From: Bacteroidota bacterium
GTDB lineage: Bacteria; Bacteroidota; Ignavibacteria; UBA10030; UBA8401
Direction: 5' to 3'
DNA length: 64,000 nt
NCBI GenBank assembly: GCA_041658205.1
Contig: JBBAAO010000001.1
Coordinates: 2,294,001 to 2,358,000 of the forward strand
Part shown: positions 17,122-24,904 of the stretch, piece by piece
How the letters are laid out: the number at the start of each line of letters is the position of its first letter
How positions within the stretch are numbered: the first letter of the stretch is position 1
Notes under the pieces: model-generated
What the model saw: the letters and a program-made list of their open reading frames with translations, nothing else
The model's database searches: none
What the model was told of the DNA's origin: nothing
Translations under genes and position numbers: made by a program

Positions 17122-17673
17122 CTAATCTTTATTGTTGAATTGTACCATCAAATCCTTTAAGGCCTGTAAATGCTGACGAATTACGTCTTTTGTTTTTTCG
17201 TCTTTTAACATGCCATTTTCGTCAAATTTTTCTCTTGCTCGTGAAACATACACTTCTGGTTTATTTACCGGAAACATGTTCAACGATTGAAAAATCGGAC
17301 GGATAGATTGCTGCATTCGCACTGTTCCCCACATTCCATTCGTTGCTCCCATTAATCCAACCGGCTTATTTAATAAAGGAGAATCAGCACCTCGAGATGC
17401 CCAATCGATGGCATTCTTAAAAACACCGGGAAGCGAATAGTTATATTCGGGCACGGCAAATAACAACCCGTCTGCGGCTGCAAGTATATTCCTGAATTGT
17501 TTAATCACATTGGGACGTAAATTACCGTCAATGTCTGAATTATAGAACGGTAAATTGCCGATCTCTGCTATCTCAAAAGTCGTTCCTTCGGGTAATAATA
17601 ACTGCGCCACTGTTAACAGCGCAGTATTATATGAACCTTTGCGCAAACTCCCTGAAATTCCGACTATATGCAT
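17122..17673 (-). CDS. NADPH-dependent FMN reductase (quinone/chromate reductase type)
   Basis: About 183 residues with a flavodoxin-like fold. The phosphate-binding loop GISGSLRKGSYN is at the N-terminus, and PEYNYSLPGVFKNAIDW near residue 76 holds the flavin ring in ChrR/ArsH/YieF-type enzymes. These reduce quinones by two electrons or supply reduced FMN, protecting against redox cycling. ATG 17673 is preferred over an in-frame TTG at 17682. It sits 20 nt after the cytosolic YceI gene and 2 nt before the Fe-S protein, in keeping with a quinone-reduction role in this operon. Confidence 0.92.
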   Translation of the reverse strand: MHIVGISGSLRKGSYNTALLTVAQLLLPEGTTFEIAEIGNLPFYNSDIDGNLRPNVIKQFRNILAAADGLLFAVPEYNYSLPGVFKNAIDWASRGADSPLLNKPVGLMGATNGMWGTVRMQQSIRPIFQSLNMFPVNKPEVYVSRAREKFDENGMLKDEKTKDVIRQHLQALKDLMVQFNNKD

Positions 17674-17693
17674 ATGGTTCAAGATTTCGTCCC

Positions 17694-18260
17694 CTATTTT
17701 GCTTGATTGAGTTCAATATTGAGATTTAATTTGATCTCTTCTCCGACAAGAAATCCGCCTGCTTCCAATGCGGCATTCCATGACAATCCCCAGGATTTAC
17801 GGTTAATTGTTGTGGAAGCTTTAAACGCTGCCACAATTTGACCCCAAGGATTGACTGCTTGTCCCTTAAACTGAGCATCAAGCACAATCGGTTTAGATAT
17901 TCCGCGTAAGTTAAGGTCACCGGAAATTGCAAGTGTACCGTTTCCTTTCACTTCAATCATTCCGCTCTTAAATGTGAGCACTGGATGATTCTCTGCATCA
18001 AAGAAATCTGCGCTGCGAAGGTGATTATCCCGATCGTTGCTTTCGGTGTTGATGCTTTTTGCATTGATGGATACTTCGATTTGGGAATCGCTGAAGTCAT
18101 CTTTTGTTGAAACAACGGTTCCTTCAAATTCTTTGAAATTCCCTGTCACTTCGGAGATGACCATATGCGACACTGTAAAATTAATATTTGTATGAGCTAC
18201 ATCGATGTTCCATTTTTTCTGAAGATCGACTGAATTTAAATTGGTGGCGGGGTTTACCAT
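17694..18260 (-). CDS. YceI-family lipid-binding-like protein, cytoplasmic copy
   Basis: 188 residues of the YceI lipocalin-like barrel, which in solved structures binds polyisoprenoids. Motifs shared with the upstream copy: INFTVSHMVISEVTGNF, RDNHLRSADFFDAENHP, and a C-terminal SWGLSWNAALEAGGFLVG. Unlike the upstream copy it has no signal peptide (it begins MVNPATNLNSVDLQ), so it should stay in the cytoplasm. The pair looks like a tandem duplication with one copy having lost or never gained export. The gap to the exported copy is 33 nt. A ligand such as a quinone or isoprenoid is inferred from the family. Confidence 0.93.
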   Translation of the reverse strand: MVNPATNLNSVDLQKKWNIDVAHTNINFTVSHMVISEVTGNFKEFEGTVVSTKDDFSDSQIEVSINAKSINTESNDRDNHLRSADFFDAENHPVLTFKSGMIEVKGNGTLAISGDLNLRGISKPIVLDAQFKGQAVNPWGQIVAAFKASTTINRKSWGLSWNAALEAGGFLVGEEIKLNLNIELNQAK

Positions 18261-18293
18261 GACACTTTTCCTTTGAATTAAAATGACAGTGAA

Positions 18294-18881
18294 TTATATT
18301 TTTGCTTCTGCAAATTCGATAAATATTGTAAGATCAACATTTTCTCCGACAAGTAAATTTCCGGATTCAATAGTACGGTTCCAACCTAATCCCCATTCTT
18401 TTCGCGCAATGGACGTTGTTGCTTTAAACGCTGATACCATCCCTTTTCCTCCTTTGATTTTTCCTTTATACTTTGTATCAAGAACAACATCTTTCGTTAC
18501 TCCACGCATCGTCAATGAACCGTAAATCTTATAGGTATCGTTACTGGTTTTCTCGATTTTTGCGCTTGTAAATGTAATATTGCTGTCGACATCGGCGTTA
18601 AAAAAATCTGCGCTTCGTAAATGATTGTCTCTGCTGTTGGTGCCGGTATTAATACTTTTCGTTTTAATCGTGACATTAATCTTTGCATCGGTAAAATCTT
18701 CTTTTGTTGCTTCCATTGTAGCATCAAATTCGTTGAATTGTCCCGTTACTTCAGAAATAACCATATGTGAGACACTGAAATTGATCATTGTATGTGATTT
18801 ATCGACTTTCCATTTTGTTTGTGTAAATGCAGTTGTCGAGATGAAAAGAATTGCGAGCGTCATTGTTACTACTTGTTTCAT
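18294..18881 (-). CDS. YceI-family protein with signal peptide
   Basis: 195 residues; a Sec signal peptide of about 20 residues (MKQVVTMTLAILFISTTAFT) precedes the YceI barrel. The segments INFSVSHMVISEVTGQF, RDNHLRSADFFNADVDS and KEWGLGWNRTIESGNLLVG match the second copy downstream almost position for position. It is presumably periplasmic and binds an isoprenoid or other lipid; YceI genes are often under redox or MarR control. It is the first structural gene after the MarR regulator (48 nt gap) and is likely co-transcribed from the palindromic operator region upstream of marR. Confidence 0.94.
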   Translation of the reverse strand: MKQVVTMTLAILFISTTAFTQTKWKVDKSHTMINFSVSHMVISEVTGQFNEFDATMEATKEDFTDAKINVTIKTKSINTGTNSRDNHLRSADFFNADVDSNITFTSAKIEKTSNDTYKIYGSLTMRGVTKDVVLDTKYKGKIKGGKGMVSAFKATTSIARKEWGLGWNRTIESGNLLVGENVDLTIFIEFAEAKI

Positions 18882-18929
18882 TGTGGGATCCTTTATTTTA
18901 GTAATGTTGTAATTGATTATTTCCTTGTG

Positions 18930-19391
18930 CTATAAATTCGATTTTAATGCTAATCCTAGTTTTTTTAATAATGCTGAGAGCTGATGAATTTCCTCTACAG
19001 AAAGCGCAGCCGATACATATTTTTCAACATAGTGAGCATGCGCCGGAAACATTTCGGCAAATTTATCCTCGCCGCTTTTCGTTAATCGTACGATATATGC
19101 CCTTCGGTCATTCTGATCTTTCACCCTTTCCACAAGGCCTTGCTTTTCGAGATTATCAATCACAACCGTCATATTCCCGCCAGTCATAAGTTTCTTGGAA
19201 CACATTTCTCCAATTTTCATCGATCCAAGGTGCCCAAGTGCCTCTATCACACCGAATTGAGGCGGGGTTAGGCCGAAGCTATCGATATCCTTTGCTGTTA
19301 GAACTGCTAGTGTATCGAATGCTCGAGCTAATTTTACCCACAATGAGAGGGCTAAATCAGCATTTTTACCATATTTTTTGGTTGTTTTCAT
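18930..19391 (-). CDS. MarR-family transcriptional regulator
   Basis: 153 residues with the winged-helix core LTPPQFGVIEALGHLG, recognition helix region KKLMTGGNMTVVIDNLEKQG and wing VKDQNDRRAYIVRLT; N- and C-terminal helices form the dimer interface. It should repress the ten-gene operon it starts by binding the palindrome at 19412-19448. The only cysteine is C64 in the DNA-binding domain, so a YodB-like N-terminal Cys switch is absent; direct ligand binding (as for MhqR) or oxidation of C64 are both possible. Effector unknown; neighbouring enzymes point to quinones or catechols. Confidence 0.95.
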   Translation of the reverse strand: MKTTKKYGKNADLALSLWVKLARAFDTLAVLTAKDIDSFGLTPPQFGVIEALGHLGSMKIGEMCSKKLMTGGNMTVVIDNLEKQGLVERVKDQNDRRAYIVRLTKSGEDKFAEMFPAHAHYVEKYVSAALSVEEIHQLSALLKKLGLALKSNL

Positions 19392-19411
19392 AAGTTTTGA
19401 TTGCCAGGCTA

Positions 19412-19448
19412 ATTATTACTAATTCAAATATAACTAATTAGTAATAAT
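19412..19448. promoter_or_regulatory. Palindromic operator candidate for the MarR regulator
   Basis: A perfect 13-bp inverted repeat (ATTATTACTAATT at 19412-19424 and its complement at 19436-19448) with an 11-nt spacer, 21 nt upstream of the marR start. Within it ACTAATT also occurs as a direct repeat 15 nt apart. AT-rich palindromes of this size upstream of marR genes are typical autoregulatory operators. Confidence 0.8.
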
Positions 19449-19488
19449 ATGTCAAGATAATAAATATCTTTTACTTTTAAAATTGAAA

Positions 19489-19507
19489 AGGGGCTTTTAT
19501 AGCCCCT
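19489..19507 (-). terminator. Hairpin terminator of the M28 peptidase transcription unit
   Basis: A 7-bp stem AGGGGCT/AGCCCCT with a 5-nt loop lies 24 nt after the peptidase stop codon. On the minus strand it is followed by TTTT and an AT-rich run, a normal intrinsic terminator. It separates this unit from the marR operator. Confidence 0.82.
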
Positions 19508-19531
19508 CTTTGTATGAGATTTTAAATGTGC

Positions 19532-20893
19532 TTATAATCCGTCTTGAGCAATAGCCCATGAAAGAATTGCCATAGCAATAGCACCGAGTTCTAATTCTCT
19601 TGGATGTACTTTATCGATCGTATCGTGATTAGAATGATGGTAATCGAAATACCGTTGGGATTCCGGACTCAATCCAATAAGTGCTGTTCCAAACGATTCA
19701 AGCGGTCCAATATCTGCACCACCCCCGCCACGTTGAATTTTTTCCGCGCCAACAATTTCTAGTAGGTTGGAATATGATTTGATTTTCACAAATCTTAAAG
19801 AGTCCGATGTCACTCCAAATCCTCTCGGAAGAAAACCTCCTGCGTCACTTTCAATTGCTGCGATATGCTTTTCTTTTTTCCCCTGTTCACGAGCAGCATA
19901 CGCACGCGCTCCCTTTAATCCGTTTTCTTCATTCGCAAATAGTACAACTCGAATTGTCCTCTTCGGTACCACATTCAACGTTTTAATTAATCGCACTGTT
20001 TCAATACTTTGAACTACTCCGCTCCCATCGTCATGTGCGCCTGTTCCTTTATCCCATGAATCAAGGTGTCCGCCGACAAGGACAATCTCTCGAGGATATT
20101 CTAAGCCCTTAATTTCACCAACAACATTAAATGATTGTACATCGGGATATATTTTTGCACTCAATTGCAATGTGACCACAACTGATTTCTCTTTTTTCAG
20201 CAAATCACTTAAAGTATTTGCATCAATCGTACTGATAGCTGCTGCAGGTATTTTTGGAATTGAATCAAGATATCTCATAGCACCAGTATGGGGTACATCA
20301 TCGATGGCATTTGTCATTGATCGAACAAGAACGCCAACAGCACCGACTTTTGCCGCCTCAATGGCACCGCTGCCTCGTTGATTTACTGCTCCTCCGTAAG
20401 CTTCACCGGTATTAACTTTCGTCCTATCGAAAGGACGATTATAAAAAATAATTTTCCCTTTTGCTTTTACTCCTAGCTCCTTCACTTCATCAAATGAGTT
20501 TACCTCAATCACCTCTCCACTGATACCGTTTTTCGGAGTTCCAACACTACCGCCTAGTGCACAAATCGTCAATTCCATTCGTGAACTTCCGGCAGAAGCA
20601 GATGCCTGTTCAATATTTCCGCGAACCCATTTTGGCACTATCACCGGCTCAAGCCAGACTGAATCAGCACCAGCTTGTTCTAAAGCTCGTTTCCCCCACA
20701 CAACCGCCTTTTCATACCCTTCGGATCCACTTAATCGAGTTCCGACGTTGCTCGTGAGATCTTTTAACATTTCATATGCTAATAATTCTTCAAGACCTTT
20801 GTTTTTCATAGTAACTGCCACATCAAAATGTGACTGCTGCGCATAAAGAATTGAAGAAAACAGAATAACAAAACCAACTATAAGTGTTCGCAT
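19532..20893 (-). CDS. Secreted M28-family zinc peptidase (carboxypeptidase Q-like)
   Basis: 453 residues. Signal peptide about 1-18 (ending ILYAQ), a protease-associated (PA) insert about 125-235, and the M28 catalytic core: H276 and D278 (VGGHLDSWD), D288 (GAHDDGSG), E322-E323 (ANEENGLKGARAY) as general base and ligand, and C-terminal DYHHSNHDT supplying the last His. Such enzymes are di-zinc amino- or dipeptidases acting outside the cytoplasm. The layout matches plasma glutamate carboxypeptidase-like bacterial proteins. The start overlaps the HIT gene stop (TAATG). A hairpin terminator follows it. Confidence 0.94.
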   Translation of the reverse strand: MRTLIVGFVILFSSILYAQQSHFDVAVTMKNKGLEELLAYEMLKDLTSNVGTRLSGSEGYEKAVVWGKRALEQAGADSVWLEPVIVPKWVRGNIEQASASAGSSRMELTICALGGSVGTPKNGISGEVIEVNSFDEVKELGVKAKGKIIFYNRPFDRTKVNTGEAYGGAVNQRGSGAIEAAKVGAVGVLVRSMTNAIDDVPHTGAMRYLDSIPKIPAAAISTIDANTLSDLLKKEKSVVVTLQLSAKIYPDVQSFNVVGEIKGLEYPREIVLVGGHLDSWDKGTGAHDDGSGVVQSIETVRLIKTLNVVPKRTIRVVLFANEENGLKGARAYAAREQGKKEKHIAAIESDAGGFLPRGFGVTSDSLRFVKIKSYSNLLEIVGAEKIQRGGGGADIGPLESFGTALIGLSPESQRYFDYHHSNHDTIDKVHPRELELGAIAMAILSWAIAQDGL

Positions 20894-21414
20894 TATTTCC
20901 TTTTTGACTTGTATGATTTGTTTGTTCGTAATGTAGCTATGATTTTTTTATATGTTGATTGTATATCTTCCGAAACAACTTTTACATCTCCCAATGTTGG
21001 CATAAAATTCGTGTCACCATTCCAGCGAGGAACAATGTGAAAGTGTATATGATCATCAATTCCGGCCCCTGCCACTCGTCCTAAATTCGCACCGAAATTA
21101 AATCCCTGCGGTTTCATCACTTTTTTTAGAATTTCAATCATTTCTGCCGTGGTACTCATGATTTCCGCATTTTCCTCAAGCGTAAGATCACTCATTTCCG
21201 AAGTCTGTTTGTACGGGACGATCATTAAATGACCACTGTTATAAGGATAGAGATTCATCATCACAAAACAGTACTTCTTCCGAATAATCACAAGATTTTT
21301 TTCATCTTTATTCTGCCGTATTATTCGGGCAAAAAGCGACTCACCTTTTTGTGGTTTCTCATTTTTAAATGTCGCAATATATTGTGATCGCCAGGGAGAA
21401 AAGAGTCTTTTCAT
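20893..21414 (-). CDS. HIT-family nucleotide hydrolase/phosphorylase
   Basis: 173 residues with the histidine triad HIHFHIV preceded by DD and followed by PRW, the active site of HIT proteins that cleave phosphoanhydride bonds in Ap4A, AMP-lysine or similar nucleotides. N-terminal FSPWRSQYI and the central LYPYNSGHLMIVPY segment match the bacterial Ap4A phosphorylase-like subgroup (long HIT, about 160-170 residues). The C-terminus is Lys/Arg-rich. It lies before the M28 peptidase with a 1-nt overlap, so the two are translationally coupled although no shared pathway is evident. Confidence 0.93.
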   Translation of the reverse strand: MKRLFSPWRSQYIATFKNEKPQKGESLFARIIRQNKDEKNLVIIRKKYCFVMMNLYPYNSGHLMIVPYKQTSEMSDLTLEENAEIMSTTAEMIEILKKVMKPQGFNFGANLGRVAGAGIDDHIHFHIVPRWNGDTNFMPTLGDVKVVSEDIQSTYKKIIATLRTNKSYKSKRK

Positions 21415-21478
21415 AATTTTACCTTATCGGATGATACAATTCCGAATGAATATAGGAAGGAAAAGACTGGAAGGAAAG

Positions 21479-21512
21479 AAAAAAGCCCTGTGCGGAGGTT
21501 AAAACACCCCGC
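21479..21512 (-). terminator. Possible terminator after the 31-residue peptide gene
   Basis: On the minus strand GCGGGG...CCTCCGC forms a 6-bp stem with one bulge (21492-21512), followed after seven bases by TTTTTT (complement of 21479-21484). It lies between the small peptide gene and the HIT gene. The T-tract is a little far from the stem, so this is tentative. Confidence 0.45.
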
Positions 21513-21541
21513 CGAGATAACCGGGATATTGAAAAATAGTA

Positions 21542-21637
21542 TTACTTAGCGGATTGATTTGTGTCCAGACTATCCAACAATGCAGCAACCAAGAATAAAC
21601 AGGCAAACGTAAGATAGAATAATTCTTTGAACTCCAT
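21542..21637 (-). CDS. 31-residue single-span membrane peptide
   Basis: A small frame beginning MEFKELFYLT, with a hydrophobic core FACLFLVAALL (about residues 11-21), and ending DSLDTNQSAK. Its ATG at 21637 is preceded by AAGGAG at ideal spacing, one of the best ribosome binding sites in the window, which argues that it is translated. It lies 84 nt downstream of recD2 and 127 nt upstream of the HIT gene, and may have its own transcript ended by the hairpin at 21479-21512. I recognise no family. The topology suggests a small inner-membrane protein with a short acidic tail. Confidence 0.6.
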   Translation of the reverse strand: MEFKELFYLTFACLFLVAALLDSLDTNQSAK

Positions 21638-21721
21638 GATTTCTCCTTTCAGTTACTATGTCAAAATACTGAAAGAGTATTACCAAAATATTATGTGGGT
21701 ACTACAACATGATTAACTCGG

Positions 21722-23887
21722 CTATACCAATGCTTGCAGTCGTTTTAAGAGTTTCGTATTTCGCAGACGTGTATCAGCATTCTGTATGGCCACAGCAAGA
21801 GCTTTTCTCTGACCAACTAGGAACAATCGTTGCTTAGCACGGGTAATAGCGGTATAGATCAAATTCCTCTGAAGCATGATGAAATGCGACATTGTTAGAG
21901 GAATAACAACGGCATTAAACTCATTTCCCTGACTTTTATGTATCGTAGTCGAATATGCAAGGACAAGTTGATCGAGATCATCAAAAGAATAATCCGTTCT
22001 TTTGCCGTAAAAATTAACGTATAATTTCCCCTCTTCCTTGTCATGACCGATTATCTTACCAATATCACCGTTGTAGACTTCCTTATCATAATTATTTCGA
22101 AGCTGCATCACCTTATCATTGAGAAGGAACTTGCGTTCACTCCCTTGCCAGCAAACACTCGATTTTCCATTCAAGACATGTTGCAGTTTTTTATTTAGTT
22201 CTTTTACACCACACAACGTGTTGTTCATTGGTGAAAGAACCTGTATATCAATCAACGGATCATATTGGAAATTTTGCGGCAGTACTGTTGAGCATAATCC
22301 GACAATGTGCGATTGTATTTGTTCAGGAGCATCAGCCTCAATAAATTGAAAATCCTCCGCAAATTCCGGTTCGCCACCATGATTAATCTTGTGCGAATTG
22401 GTGATGATTGAACTCCGCTCAGCTTGTCGAAAAATCATATCCAGACGAATAATGGAAAGCGATTTAGATTCAATCAGATCGCGCAACACCTGTCCTGGAC
22501 CGACGGAAGGAAGCTGATCAACGTCTCCCACAAGAACTAACTGAGTTTCAGGTTTCAATGCATCAAGAAGAAATGCAAATAGTTGAATATCCACCATGGA
22601 TACTTCATCCACAATAACAATATCCGCTTCAATCGGATCATCATGATTTCTGCGAAACATCACGCTATTCGGATCGAACTCCAATAAACGATGAATCGTC
22701 TTCGCTTCACGTTGGCTCACCTCAGAAAGACGTTTTGCGGCTCTTCCAGTAGGCGCACACAGTACGTACTTCATTCCTAACTCATCGGCGAGTTCAATCA
22801 TTCCGTTTACACATAATGTTTTCCCCGTCCCCGGTCCTCCGGTCAGAATCGTAACCGGGTTTAGAACAGCACTCACAACGGCAAGGCGTTGTTTTTCATC
22901 GAATTCTATGTTATGTCTATGCTCTACATGTTTCAGAGCTGCATACAATTTATTTTTATCGAGAAGGCGTTCACCTTTCATCATTAATTGAACAATTTTT
23001 TTCGCAGATTGCTGCTCTGCTTCATACAACTTTAATGGGAATACTGCATCCCCTTCCGCAATCAAATAACCGGTTTCAATTGCTGAGGTGATTGCCCTCC
23101 CGACTTTTGCTTCGTCAACAAACAATAATGCAGCGGCTCGCTCGCTCAATTCATCTTTCGGCAGGAAACAATGTCCTCCGGCACGGCAAGCATCATCCAA
23201 CACGTACCGGACGCCTGCTGTAAGACGGTAGATGCTTTCTTCTTTGACCCCCATTTTCTTTGCAATCTCATCAGCCGTTTGAAATCCAATTCCACCAACA
23301 TCGTCGATAATCTGATATGGGTTGGTTTGCAAAATTTCGGCAACAACTTTTCCATAGGTTTTATACAGACGTATCGCCGTTCCGGTGGTGATCCCGTGCG
23401 CTTTTAAAAATACCATCGTTTCCTGCATCTCTTTCATTGCAGAGAGCGCCACAACGATTCCGGCATATTTCTTTCGACCAATCCCTTCGACTTGCATTAA
23501 TTTTTCGGGATGATTATTGAGAACATCAATAGTTTGTGTTCCAAATTTTTCGACGATCCGTTCTGCCAGCGAGGGACCAATTCCTTTAATCAATCCAGAA
23601 GCAAGATATTGTTCAATTCCTACCTCGGAATTTGGTAAATGTGTTTCATAAGAGTTGATGGCAAACTGTTTTCCATACTTCGCGTGGGTTGTCCACCCGC
23701 CAGAAAGCGTATACTCCTCTCCATCGTGCGGCTGATGAAGATATCCCACCGCAGTGAAGCTTTTCCCACCGCTCTCAAATGCCCCAATCAAATAGGCATT
23801 CTCATTATTGTAGTAAATAATCTTTCCCAGTACAGCGCGAAATGTTTCCTGAGGAATTGATGTGGTATTTTTTTTGGGATATGCCAT
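21722..23887 (-). CDS. recD2: RecD2-type ATP-dependent DNA helicase (SF1B)
   Basis: 721 residues. An N-terminal OB-like domain (about 15-90) and tandem helix-hairpin-helix segments (GLIKGIGPSLAERIV, MQVEGIGRKKYAGI, DDVGGIGFQTADEIA) precede the helicase core: Walker A GGPGTGKT at 350-357, Walker B IVDEVSMVD, QLVLVGDVDQLPSVGPG, and C-terminal motif VLAYSTTIHKSQGNEF. RecD2 lacks RecBC partners and unwinds DNA 5'-3' in repair or fork maintenance. The ATG directly abuts the next gene: its stop is near 21722 and the GT9 gene upstream ends at 23888 with no spacer. There is no evident operon logic with the glycosyltransferase. Confidence 0.96.
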   Translation of the reverse strand: MAYPKKNTTSIPQETFRAVLGKIIYYNNENAYLIGAFESGGKSFTAVGYLHQPHDGEEYTLSGGWTTHAKYGKQFAINSYETHLPNSEVGIEQYLASGLIKGIGPSLAERIVEKFGTQTIDVLNNHPEKLMQVEGIGRKKYAGIVVALSAMKEMQETMVFLKAHGITTGTAIRLYKTYGKVVAEILQTNPYQIIDDVGGIGFQTADEIAKKMGVKEESIYRLTAGVRYVLDDACRAGGHCFLPKDELSERAAALLFVDEAKVGRAITSAIETGYLIAEGDAVFPLKLYEAEQQSAKKIVQLMMKGERLLDKNKLYAALKHVEHRHNIEFDEKQRLAVVSAVLNPVTILTGGPGTGKTLCVNGMIELADELGMKYVLCAPTGRAAKRLSEVSQREAKTIHRLLEFDPNSVMFRRNHDDPIEADIVIVDEVSMVDIQLFAFLLDALKPETQLVLVGDVDQLPSVGPGQVLRDLIESKSLSIIRLDMIFRQAERSSIITNSHKINHGGEPEFAEDFQFIEADAPEQIQSHIVGLCSTVLPQNFQYDPLIDIQVLSPMNNTLCGVKELNKKLQHVLNGKSSVCWQGSERKFLLNDKVMQLRNNYDKEVYNGDIGKIIGHDKEEGKLYVNFYGKRTDYSFDDLDQLVLAYSTTIHKSQGNEFNAVVIPLTMSHFIMLQRNLIYTAITRAKQRLFLVGQRKALAVAIQNADTRLRNTKLLKRLQALV

Positions 23888-24904
23888 TTACAACCGTTCT
23901 TTCACTGCGTTGAATACCTCGTCAACAGTAATCAATTTCATACATTCGAGATACTCATCCCCCTGACGAAAACACTTTGTTGTGCGGCATGGTGAGCAGA
24001 ATATTTTTTTAAACATCGGAAGGTGTCCATCGTTTCGATCGTATGGAAACCAAATTTCAATTGGCTCAGGACCGAAAATACCGATAGTTTTCGTCCCTAC
24101 GGCAACGCCAATATGCATTGGACCGCAATCATTAGAAACAAACACTTTGCATTGCGACAATACTGTAGCCAACGTACGAACAGGCAACAACGGCAATATA
24201 TGAACACGCTTTGAGTGGTTTTCTGAAAGATATGTCATGAGATCTAAGTCTTTTGGTCCGGGACTCAAAATAACCTCAACATCTGTCTCCTTCATCAATT
24301 GATGAATCAGTTCTGAAAACTGCTCTTTCAGCCAAATTTTATTAGGCCAGGTTGCGCCGGGATGAATTGCCAAAATACGCTTACTTGTATCAACTCCGAT
24401 CGATCGAAGTAACTCCAGTGAATCCTTTTTTTCTTGATCGGTAAGAAATATTTCCGTTTTGTAATATTTGGGTTTAATATTTAAAGGTGCCAGCGATTGA
24501 TAGTGATAATCAATTGCTGATTTTAATGTACCGTCATCTCCAATCTTAATCGTATACAGATTACCTCTTCCTCGCGTATCCCCTCCAATGCGTACTCTTG
24601 CCCGTGTTGCAAATGTCATCAAGGCACTGCGCGGATTACTGTATAGGTCAATGGTAAGATTGTATTTTCCTAAGAACATCTTTGAATACATTTTGAATTG
24701 ATAGAATATTGAATCTTGTGAAAAATCAAACGGGATTATTTCATCGAGATAAGGATTATGTTCCAATAAGGAAACCGCCTTTGAATCTCCGAGGTAGCCA
24801 ATATGTGCTTTTGGAAAAGTTTCGCGAAGAGTTTTAATCACCGGTGTTGTAAGAACAACATCGCCGATATATTTCATCCGAGTGACTAGTATTTTTTGGA
24901 ACAT
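23888..24904 (-). CDS. Family 9 glycosyltransferase (heptosyltransferase-like)
   Basis: 338 residues from ATG 24904, which overlaps the GWxTD gene stop in TAATG; an upstream in-frame ATG at 24943 is less likely because it lies inside that gene. GT-B fold of the ADP-heptose:LPS heptosyltransferase family: N-terminal ILVTRMKYIGDVVLTTPVI, then HPGATWPNKIW in the nucleotide-sugar half and the C-terminal SNDCGPMHIGVAVGTKTIGIFG signature. It should add heptose or a similar sugar to lipopolysaccharide core at the inner membrane. The Cys-rich tail CSPCRTTKC is common in the family. The next gene, recD2, starts immediately. Confidence 0.94.
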   Translation of the reverse strand: MFQKILVTRMKYIGDVVLTTPVIKTLRETFPKAHIGYLGDSKAVSLLEHNPYLDEIIPFDFSQDSIFYQFKMYSKMFLGKYNLTIDLYSNPRSALMTFATRARVRIGGDTRGRGNLYTIKIGDDGTLKSAIDYHYQSLAPLNIKPKYYKTEIFLTDQEKKDSLELLRSIGVDTSKRILAIHPGATWPNKIWLKEQFSELIHQLMKETDVEVILSPGPKDLDLMTYLSENHSKRVHILPLLPVRTLATVLSQCKVFVSNDCGPMHIGVAVGTKTIGIFGPEPIEIWFPYDRNDGHLPMFKKIFCSPCRTTKCFRQGDEYLECMKLITVDEVFNAVKERL

